This document shows, in pieces, positions 1-4,558 of a stretch of 5,194 bases of DNA; the first letter of the stretch is position 1; every line of letters begins with the position of its first letter. Origin of the DNA: Actinomycetota bacterium (lineage in GTDB: Bacteria > Actinomycetota > Geothermincolia > Geothermincolales > RBG-13-55-18); assembly GCA_028275245.1 (NCBI GenBank), contig JAPWVA010000114.1, positions 1-5,194 of the forward strand, written 5' to 3'. The notes under the pieces are model-generated. The model was not told the origin of the DNA. It did not search any database and saw only the letters and a program-made list of their open reading frames with translations. Both the position numbers and the translations under genes were made by a program.

Positions 1-13
1 GAGCTACACCGCC
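1..13 (-). tRNA. 5' end of a second tRNA, cut by the left window edge
   Basis: Read on the minus strand from position 13 the sequence is GGCGGTGTAGCTC. It divides as a 7-base acceptor strand (GGCGGTG), the usual TA at positions 8-9, and a GCTC D-stem strand, exactly as a tRNA begins. It lies 39 bases downstream of tRNA-Thr on the same strand, so the two are probably co-transcribed. The anticodon is outside the window. A GGCGG-type acceptor after tRNA-Thr would suit elongator tRNA-Met, an order common in some bacteria ahead of rpmG-secE-nusG, but that identity is inferred and not seen. Confidence 0.7.
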
Positions 14-23
14 ACTCTATGTG

Positions 24-38
24 ATGCCCAAAGGGCAT
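24..38 (-). other. small hairpin in the tRNA-tRNA spacer
   Basis: A perfect 6-bp inverted repeat (ATGCCC / GGGCAT) with a 3-base loop sits in the spacer between the two tRNAs. No T-run follows it on the minus strand, so it does not look like a terminator. It may mark an RNA-processing site in the tRNA precursor, or mean nothing. Confidence 0.3.
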
Positions 39-52
39 TTAATCCTAGCAAA

Positions 53-128
53 TGGAGCCCGCTAGCAGACTCGAACTGCTGACCCCATCCTTACCATGGA
101 TGTGCTCTACCAACTGAGCTAAGCGGGC
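53..128 (-). tRNA. tRNA-Thr (anticodon GGT)
   Basis: The minus strand from 128 to 53 folds as a complete 76-base cloverleaf. It has acceptor GCCCGCT / AGCGGGC, TA, D-stem GCTC / GAGC around the loop AGTTGGTA, and anticodon stem CATCC / GGATG around the loop ATGGTAA. The T-arm is AGCAG / CTGCT with the loop TTCGAGT, followed by discriminator T and an encoded CCA (55-53). All stems pair perfectly. The loop places GGT at 34-36, which reads ACC and ACT threonine codons. A strong promoter lies just upstream and another tRNA follows, so this is the first gene of a leftward tRNA operon. Confidence 0.96.
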
Positions 129-149
129 TCGTCATCTTCTCAACCGTTA

Positions 150-177
150 ATTATGGTACTATATGCCCCCCTGTCAA
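150..177 (-). promoter_or_regulatory. sigma70-type promoter of the tRNA-Thr operon
   Basis: On the minus strand a perfect TTGACA -35 box (177-172) is followed after 16 bases by CATAAT (155-150), a five-of-six match to TATAAT. The expected transcription start is near 143, leaving a short leader of about 15 bases before the mature tRNA end at 128. This near-consensus strength is typical of stable-RNA promoters. Six G residues follow the -35 box on the transcribed strand, which is unusual spacer composition. Confidence 0.8.
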
Positions 178-298
178 TCAAGAAAACCGGGTGAACAGTG
201 CATTTTCCTCCCGTGCCCATCCCCTGGCCCTAACCCAGGCCCCCGGGGGTCGTTTCCTCCTGCCCAACTTTCCCATACCCCCTCTCGGGTAGCCGTGG
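178..298. other. gene-free stretch between the tRNA promoter and the SCP2 terminators
   Basis: No supported gene lies here. An open frame crosses it on the plus strand (163-1077), but it runs antisense through the SCP2 gene and has no ribosome binding site or recognisable family, so it is treated as a shadow. The only local structures are weak: a 5-bp CCTGG / CCAGG inverted repeat near 223-239, and the palindrome CCCCCGGGGG at 240-249. Confidence 0.5.
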
Positions 299-325
299 AA
301 AAGGAAGGGCCCGGATGGCCCTTCC
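299..325 (-). terminator. distal intrinsic terminator (second of a tandem pair)
   Basis: A perfect 9-bp stem (GGAAGGGCC / GGCCCTTCC, 303-311 with 317-325) has a 5-base loop. On the minus strand it is followed by TTTTCC (302-297). It stands about 105 bases beyond the SCP2 stop codon and just upstream of the tRNA promoter. It would catch SCP2 transcripts that escape the first terminator. Confidence 0.7.
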
Positions 326-367
326 GGCTCCTGTTCGCTGGCGGAGACCTTTCCCCGGTGTGGGCCC

Positions 368-395
368 AAAGGAAAAGGGCCCGGGCGGGCCCTTT
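368..395 (-). terminator. proximal intrinsic terminator of the SCP2 gene
   Basis: A perfect 9-bp stem (AAAGGGCCC / GGGCCCTTT, 374-382 with 387-395) encloses a 4-base loop. On the minus strand it runs out into TTTTCCTTT (376-368). It begins 35 bases after the SCP2 stop codon at 430, the usual place for a factor-independent terminator. Confidence 0.8.
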
Positions 396-429
396 CGGAG
401 TATGGCAGCAGACGACGGCCCTTGCGGGC

Positions 430-996
430 TCAGGAAAGCAGATTGCCCAAAGACATGGCAAAGGTCATGTCGCCCTCCAACTTCAGCTTGCCCTGCATGA
501 AGGCCATGGGGCCCGGGAGCTCACCGGAGGCGATCTTTACCCAGTCCTCCAGGGAAGTCTTGAAAGTCACGGCGGGGGAGTCGGCGTTGTTGAACACCAC
601 CTTGATCTGGGCGGTAGTCCCGTCGGGAAGCGCCAGCTCCAGGTTCATAGTGCCCTTGGTATCCTTGAGGGCGTCGTAGCGCTTCCGGTTGGCCAACTGT
701 CCCATCTCGGTGAACATGTCCACCGCCCCCGGCATCTTGCCGGTGATGGCTTTCCGCCACACGTCCTCGGAAAGGACGACCCTGACCATGGGGCTCTCCA
801 GCTTGCCCTCCTTGACCTGCAACTCCTTGGCGTCCTTGACCACAAGGCTGTAAGCCTGGCCGTCCACGTCGAACTCCACCGTGAACTCGGTCCCCTCCAT
901 CCCGCCGATGCTCACCTTGGAGATCTCCTCCTCGAACATCTTGGGGACCACTTCCTCGAAGTACTCCTTCACGCTGATGTCTTCCCTGACCTCCAT
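430..996 (-). CDS. SCP2 sterol-binding domain protein, 188 aa
   Basis: This is a small, apparently cytosolic protein of the sterol carrier protein 2 family, whose members hold fatty acids, acyl-CoA or other lipids in a hydrophobic cavity. The diagnostic part is the C-terminus (about residues 140-187): SPAVTFKTSLEDW, then ASGELPGPMAFMQGKLKLEGDM and an AMSLGNLL tail, closely matching the SCP2 core. No signal peptide or membrane segment is present. Residues 68-90 repeat the pattern of residues 140-162 without gaps (shared S, P, V, S, W, K, G, P, G), so the protein contains a partial duplication and is longer than the usual domain of roughly 100-110 residues. The frame is open to 1230. The ATG at 996 is chosen because AGGAGG lies 7 bases upstream and the preceding 78 codons read like untranslated leader. 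It is probably monocistronic. The ligand cannot be told from the sequence. Confidence 0.9.
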   Translation of the reverse strand: MEVREDISVKEYFEEVVPKMFEEEISKVSIGGMEGTEFTVEFDVDGQAYSLVVKDAKELQVKEGKLESPMVRVVLSEDVWRKAITGKMPGAVDMFTEMGQLANRKRYDALKDTKGTMNLELALPDGTTAQIKVVFNNADSPAVTFKTSLEDWVKIASGELPGPMAFMQGKLKLEGDMTFAMSLGNLLS

Positions 997-1003
997 CCTT
1001 CGA

Positions 1004-1009
1004 CCTCCT
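1004..1009 (-). promoter_or_regulatory. Shine-Dalgarno site fixing the SCP2 start
   Basis: AGGAGG on the minus strand (within AAAGGAGGT) stands 7 bases before the ATG at 996. It decides between this start and the much longer open frame reaching 1230. Confidence 0.85.
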
Positions 1010-1073
1010 TTCTTTCCCTTGGTCTCAATCCCTTTCCGGTCTTCCGGACTTGCCCCCTGGCGACAACCTGGAA

Positions 1074-1097
1074 ATAGTACTGACATGTCATTACTAT
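1074..1097. promoter_or_regulatory. 24-bp palindrome over the SCP2 -10 box and start point: candidate operator
   Basis: The half-sites ATAGTACTGACA (1074-1085) and TGTCATTACTAT (1086-1097) are reverse complements apart from one position (1080 against 1091). The centre TGACATGTCA is a perfect 10-bp palindrome. It covers five of the six bases of the -10 box and the predicted start, so a bound dimer would block RNA polymerase. The size and symmetry suit a dimeric helix-turn-helix repressor. The class of regulator cannot be named from the site. Confidence 0.6.
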
Positions 1098-1121
1098 AAT
1101 TGAAAACCCCCCGGGGGTCAA
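1093..1121 (-). promoter_or_regulatory. sigma70-type promoter of the SCP2 gene
   Basis: The minus strand reads TTGACC (1121-1116), a 17-base spacer, then TATAGT (1098-1093). Each hexamer matches consensus at five of six positions, and the spacing is optimal. The predicted start is near 1086, giving a leader of about 90 bases. The -10 box and start point lie within or beside a long palindrome at 1074-1097. Confidence 0.75.
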
Positions 1122-1257
1122 CGGAGCGAAAGGGAACCGCGCCTGATCCACTAGGGGACCAGCTCACTGGCAGAGCTCTTTTCCACCGTTCGGCTTGCCC
1201 GGTGAGGGACGAGGGGCTTGCAGCGGCCACTGCAAGCCAAGGAGATGAGGTGGACGG
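1122..1257. other. gene-free stretch upstream of the SCP2 promoter, with one strong hairpin
   Basis: No credible coding frame was found. It contains a perfect 9-bp inverted repeat GGCTTGCAG / CTGCAAGCC (1215-1223 with 1230-1238) around a 6-base loop. There is also a weak 5-bp AGCTC / GAGCT hairpin at 1161-1177 followed by CTTTTCC, which could be a poor plus-strand terminator. I saw no convincing plus-strand promoter for the structured region to the right. Confidence 0.45.
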
Positions 1258-1793
1258 GTCCGCGGCAATCGCCAGCTCCGCTATCTAACGCAAGGGGAGC
1301 AAGGTTCAGGAGGCGCAGGCTTCCCCAAAGGGAAGCGGCGGCGAAGCGTAGGCGTTCTTACCAAGGGGGGCCACGGGAAAGGTCCGGGAGAGGTCCACGG
1401 AGCCTTCTTCCGGGTGGGGGGAAGGCCGTTCCGGGAATTACGGGATTAACCGCGCCGGCTCCCGGGAAACACCGTTCCAGGGAACGGGAATCGGACCCTG
1501 ACCTGAACCCTGCCCTGAAGCGGGGAAGCACGTTGGGGAAACCGGGTTGGATAGCGCCCGACAACTCTTCGGGCGCTTAGGGACCTCGGGTGGGAAAAGT
1601 CGCCCTATGGGTAGGTGGCGGAAGTATAAGGGGATTTCGGTAAATCCCTGGAGGTGCAGCGGCCCGGCACGGTAGCGGAGTGATCCCTACCCGCAAGCCC
1701 GGGCGGGAGGGGGAAGATTCCCGCGGCGGTCACCGGAAACGGGGAATCACCCTTCCGGCGCGGCGAAAACGCACCGCCGGGAGTTGCGCGGGT
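1258..1793 (+). ncRNA. candidate large structured RNA (or long structured 5' leader) upstream of the ACD gene
   Basis: This stretch encodes no credible protein but folds into one nested plus-strand scheme. A closing helix joins 1258-1269 to 1783-1793 (11 pairs including 3 G-U wobbles, with one bulged G). A 7-bp helix joins 1390-1396 to 1581-1587 and encloses hairpins at 1402-1426, 1472-1487 and 1553-1577 (9-bp stem). A second 7-bp helix joins 1609-1615 to 1686-1692 and encloses 1631-1648 (7-bp stem, CGGT loop). Other hairpins are 1319-1336 (7-bp stem, CAAA loop), 1716-1748 (tipped by CCG-GAAA-CGG) and 1755-1780 (AAAA loop). The GAAA, CAAA and AAAA loops and A/G-rich joining strands point to the plus strand. 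I could not match RNase P RNA, tmRNA, SRP RNA, T-box or a group II domain V. GC-rich DNA forms hairpins easily, so this stays a hypothesis. Confidence 0.35.
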
Positions 1794-1818
1794 GAAGGCC
1801 TTTTCCAATCATGGCAAA

Positions 1819-1847
1819 TTGTTCTTTAATACTCATGGCGCTATCGT
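1819..1847 (+). promoter_or_regulatory. possible promoter of the ACD alpha gene
   Basis: TTGTTC (1819-1824), a 17-base spacer and TATCGT (1842-1847) fall in the only AT-rich patch (about 1800-1845) between the structured region and the gene. Each hexamer matches consensus at four of six positions, so the call is weak. If real, it would give a leader of about 75 bases and separate the ACD transcript from the structured RNA. Confidence 0.35.
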
Positions 1848-1914
1848 TCCAGGACAGGATGGGCCACCGGGACACCCTGCCGGACCCACCCGGCGGTATC
1901 GTGGCATCGCAGCA

Positions 1915-1920
1915 AGGAGG
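1915..1920 (+). promoter_or_regulatory. Shine-Dalgarno site fixing the ACD alpha start
   Basis: AGGAGG ends 9 bases before the ATG at 1930. It supports this start over the GTG at 1792 in the same open frame, whose extra 46 residues do not look like the protein family. Confidence 0.8.
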
Positions 1921-1929
1921 AAGCCGGAC

Positions 1930-3450
1930 ATGAAGCAAGAGACGCGCGATAGGACGAAACTACTGGAGTTCCTTTTCAATCCCCGTTCCATAGCCTTCGT
2001 GGGCGCCACCGAGACCGTCAACAAGTGGGGTTTCATCGTCCTCAACAACATCCTGGCAGGTGGCTACGAGGGAGAGGTGTACCCGGTCAACCCCCAGCGG
2101 GACCGGGTTTTAGGATTTCCCGTCTATCCATCGGTCGGGCAAATACCCCACCCGGTGGACTTGGCCATCTTCACCGTGCCTGCGGGGAAGGTCCTACCCT
2201 CCCTCCGAGAATGTGCGGAAAAGGGGGTCAAGGCGGCCTTGGTCATATCCGCTGGTTTCAAGGAGACCGGGGATGAGGGCGCCCGCATGGAAGCGGAGCT
2301 GGTGAGGGTGGCCCGGGAGGCGGGCATGATCATGGTGGGACCCAACTGCCAGGGCATATGCCATCCCTCGGCCATGCTCTACGCCTGGATGCCCATATTC
2401 TTCTTCCCCCCCGCCGGCCGGGTGGGCTTGGTCTCCCAAAGCGGAAACATACTGAATATCCTGATAACCCGGATAATGGAGGGAAGATACGGGGTCTCCA
2501 AGGCCGTGTCCAGCGGTAACGAGGCCGACCTGCGGGCCGAAGAGTTCATCGAGTACTTCGCCGAGGACCCGGAGACCGACGTGGTGCTGGCCTACCTGGA
2601 GGGCATGAGGGACGGGAGGAGGTTCATGGAGATGGCCCGCCGGGTCACGGCAAGGAAACCCCTGGTGATATTGAAGGGGGGCAGGACCCCCTCCGGGGCT
2701 GGTGCTGCCCGTTCCCACACCGGAGCCATGGCGGTGAGCTCAGAGCTTTTTCGGGCAGCCTGCCGCCAGGCGGGGATCATCCTCACCCACACCATGGACG
2801 ACGCCTGCGTCATCGCCTCCTCCTTCCTGTACCGACCCCTGCCTCGGGGAAGGAGGGTGGGGATCGTCACCGGGGGAGGGGGCCTGGGCGTCATCGCCTC
2901 CGACCTTTGCACCGACATGGGGTTGGAGGTGGTGAAGCTATCCCCCCGGACCCTGGAGGAACTGGGGAAGCTGCTCCCCTCCTGGTGGGTTCCGGGAAAC
3001 CCGGTGGACCTGGTGGCCGGCCTGGACATGGCCGTCATCAAGCCGGTGGTGGAGATCCTGGCCAGGAGCGGGGAGGTGGACGCGGTGCTCTTCCTCTGGA
3101 TAGGCTCGCCCCGCCGGAAGGATCAGCCGGAGGGCCTCCGGAAGGGCAGGGGGATGGATATGTCCCGGGTATGGGAGTTCATGGACCGGCACCTGATGCA
3201 GTTCGCGGCGGAGATGGTCCAGCTCATGAAGGACACCGGGATACCCGTCTACATCGCCTCCAGCCTGGACCAACGGAAGGGGATGGAGAACCTTTACGGC
3301 ATGGAGAGGAGTACCGACCCCCTCATCTTCTCCAGCGTGGAGGACGCCTGCCTGGCCATCGGGGCGGCGGCGGAGTATTCCTCCTACCTGCAAAGGGAAG
3401 GCCTGAACCCGGGGGAAACGCTCACCGCTGCCCGGGGGATCTCCGCTTAA
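1930..3450 (+). CDS. ADP-forming acyl-CoA synthetase, alpha-type subunit (506 aa)
   Basis: This belongs to the NDP-forming acyl-CoA synthetase family, related to succinyl-CoA synthetase. The family interconverts acyl-CoA, ADP and phosphate with free acid, CoA and ATP through a phosphohistidine, in the cytosol. A CoA-binding Rossmann domain (about 12-145) opens with NPRSIAFVGAT and ends with GPNCQG (137-142). A succinyl-CoA-ligase-like domain follows (about 155-295), with SQSGN (169-173), SSGNEAD (194-200) and the phosphohistidine motif SHTGA, His263. The third domain (about 305-490) has VTGGGGLG (313-320) and NPVDL (357-361). No ATP-grasp domain is present, so activity needs a separate beta subunit, and none lies in this window. 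Residues about 395-430 (RRKDQPEG onward) look longer and more charged than usual for the third domain. The start follows an AGGAGG site. The physiological acid is unknown. Confidence 0.9.
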   Translation: MKQETRDRTKLLEFLFNPRSIAFVGATETVNKWGFIVLNNILAGGYEGEVYPVNPQRDRVLGFPVYPSVGQIPHPVDLAIFTVPAGKVLPSLRECAEKGVKAALVISAGFKETGDEGARMEAELVRVAREAGMIMVGPNCQGICHPSAMLYAWMPIFFFPPAGRVGLVSQSGNILNILITRIMEGRYGVSKAVSSGNEADLRAEEFIEYFAEDPETDVVLAYLEGMRDGRRFMEMARRVTARKPLVILKGGRTPSGAGAARSHTGAMAVSSELFRAACRQAGIILTHTMDDACVIASSFLYRPLPRGRRVGIVTGGGGLGVIASDLCTDMGLEVVKLSPRTLEELGKLLPSWWVPGNPVDLVAGLDMAVIKPVVEILARSGEVDAVLFLWIGSPRRKDQPEGLRKGRGMDMSRVWEFMDRHLMQFAAEMVQLMKDTGIPVYIASSLDQRKGMENLYGMERSTDPLIFSSVEDACLAIGAAAEYSSYLQREGLNPGETLTAARGISA

Positions 3451-3471
3451 AAGGGATCTTAAAAGGAATCT
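3446..3471 (+). repeat. two-copy 12-bp-period direct repeat at the ACD stop codon
   Basis: CTTAAAAGGGATCT (3446-3459) is followed by CTTAAAAGGAATCT (3458-3471), overlapping by two bases and differing at one. The first copy contains the TAA stop of the ACD gene. It looks like a local slippage duplication. Confidence 0.7.
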
Positions 3472-3564
3472 GGGCCCTGGATGGACAGCCGCCGGTATAC
3501 ATCTCTAGAGCCAGGGAATGTGCACGGAAGCCGCGCTTGAAAAGAACAGGGCTATCCAGCACGG

Positions 3565-4434
3565 TCAGGGTTTCAAGGACTCCACGCCCTCCTCTCCGAA
3601 CCATCGCCGCAGTAGGCGATCGTAGGTCCCGTCCTCCATGATACTTTTTAGAGCCCAGTTCACTGCATCGAGCAGCGAGACATTGCCCTTGCGTACCGCC
3701 AACCCGTACCTCTCCTCGGTGGGGATCAGAATGGTGACCTTCAGTCCCTTCCTCATCTTGCTCAGGAAGAGGTTGGTGGGATAGTCGTTTATCACTGCGT
3801 CTACATTGCCGTATTCCAGGTCCTGGAAGGCATCTCGGATGTTGGGATACCTCACCAACTCCCCCGTGCCCGGTATGTTCATGGCGGTCTCCTCCCCCGT
3901 GGTACCAGCCATCACCCCGATCCGCAATCCCCGGAGGTCCTCAATCCCCTGTACGGGGGAGCCTTCCCTGGTGCACACGGACTGGTCCACCTTGAGATAA
4001 GGCCGGCTGAAGTCCACCAGCTGCATCCTGCCGCCGGTGATGGTGATCGAGGATGACGCTAGGTCATAGGAGCCTTCCCCTAGCCCTTGAAAGATATATT
4101 CCCAAGATACGAATTTCCACTCCAGCTCCAACTCCAAGCGGGAGGCCACCTCCTCCATCAGGTCTACATCGAAACCCACCACTTTTCCCCCCTCCAGACT
4201 CTCGAAGGGTGGGAAATTGGGATGGGTGCCCACCGTGAGCTTTCCGCGCACCAGGGTGGGAAGGTCTTTACCCAGCAAAGGCCTCCCATTCCCCCTACCG
4301 CAACCTCCGGGAAGCAGGCCCAGGGACAGCGATATCGCCAACAAAACGGCCGCGACCCTTACCAAAAGGCACTGGTAGGAGGGAGAAGCCTTCCGGGCGG
4401 TGGCAGAGGTCCCTTTCACGGGAGGAGATCCCAC
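3565..4434 (-). CDS. amino-acid-type ABC transporter substrate-binding lipoprotein (SBP family 3), 289 aa
   Basis: This is an extracytoplasmic receptor that captures a polar amino acid or similar ligand for an ABC importer. The N-terminus has a basic region, a hydrophobic core (about 27-41) and LLPGGC, with Cys45 as the likely lipidated residue; Pro at -3 makes the lipobox imperfect. The family 3 domain spans about 62-284: GTHPNFPPFE, the signature GFDVDLMEEVASRL (87-100), and SITITGGRMQLVDFSRPY (129-146). It continues with IGVMAGTTGEE (172-182), VDAVINDYP (211-219) and a final DGTYDRLLRRWFG. Arg136 and Asp217 sit where family members bind the ligand carboxylate and amino groups, favouring an amino acid. 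The length is normal. The GTG at 4434 follows AGGAAGGT at 6 bases, and a TTG at codon 24 is an alternative start. No permease or ATPase gene is in view. It lies 124 bases downstream of the second ACD gene on the same strand. Confidence 0.9.
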   Translation of the reverse strand: MGSPPVKGTSATARKASPSYQCLLVRVAAVLLAISLSLGLLPGGCGRGNGRPLLGKDLPTLVRGKLTVGTHPNFPPFESLEGGKVVGFDVDLMEEVASRLELELEWKFVSWEYIFQGLGEGSYDLASSSITITGGRMQLVDFSRPYLKVDQSVCTREGSPVQGIEDLRGLRIGVMAGTTGEETAMNIPGTGELVRYPNIRDAFQDLEYGNVDAVINDYPTNLFLSKMRKGLKVTILIPTEERYGLAVRKGNVSLLDAVNWALKSIMEDGTYDRLLRRWFGEEGVESLKP

Positions 4435-4440
4435 CCTTTC

Positions 4441-4448
4441 ACCTTCCT
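4441..4448 (-). promoter_or_regulatory. ribosome binding site supporting a GTG start
   Basis: AGGAAGGT on the minus strand, 6 bases before the GTG at 4434, is the best Shine-Dalgarno match near the lipoprotein N-terminus. It supports this non-ATG start. Confidence 0.6.
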
Positions 4449-4558
4449 GCTCCGGTCGTTCCCGTGCACCAGATCACCGGGTGTTCGGTTGCCCCGTCTC
4501 ACTCATCCTCACCCTTGCATTATTCCCATATTTTGCCTCACCATTCCTCCCTGAGGGC

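Noticed and set aside
163..1077. 304-codon plus-strand open frame across the left part of the window
   Set aside because: It runs antisense through the well-supported SCP2 gene, across two terminators and into the tRNA promoter. It has no ribosome binding site and a repetitive H/G/L-rich product typical of a GC-rich shadow frame.
1224..1250. Cobalamin-riboswitch-like words (GCCACTG, CAAGCCAAGGAGA)
   Set aside because: The words are run together without the intervening helices and the downstream GACCTGCC. The CAAGCC is also already used in a perfect 9-bp hairpin. The order and spacing do not fit the class.
1373..1390. RNase P-like GGAAAGGTCCGGG
   Set aside because: It resembles the conserved GGAAAGTCCGGG but has an extra G. 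None of the other RNase P elements (ACAGAAA, GGTAAGAG, AGAATCCGGCTTA) is present at suitable distances.
1218..1580. 120-codon plus-strand open frame inside the gap between SCP2 and ACD
   Set aside because: It begins with TTG inside a hairpin, has no Shine-Dalgarno site, and gives an arginine/glycine/proline-rich product without a recognisable fold. The RNA hairpins explain the sequence better.
3475..3516. CCCTGG / CCAGGG inverted repeat in the convergent gap as a bidirectional terminator
   Set aside because: It is only 6 bp with a 30-base loop and has no T-run directly after it on the plus strand, so it is too weak to call. No convincing terminator was seen between the ACD and lipoprotein genes.
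2907..3641. 244-codon plus-strand open frame overlapping the ACD and lipoprotein genes
   Set aside because: It lies in another frame of the ACD gene and runs on into the antisense of the lipoprotein gene. Its G/P/R-rich product matches no family.
4435..4558. Promoter or terminator between the second ACD gene and the lipoprotein gene
   Set aside because: An AATAAT-like -10 exists on the minus strand near 4520, but there is no -35 at proper spacing. The only hairpin is 5 bp with an 11-base loop. Whether the two genes form an operon cannot be decided from sequence.
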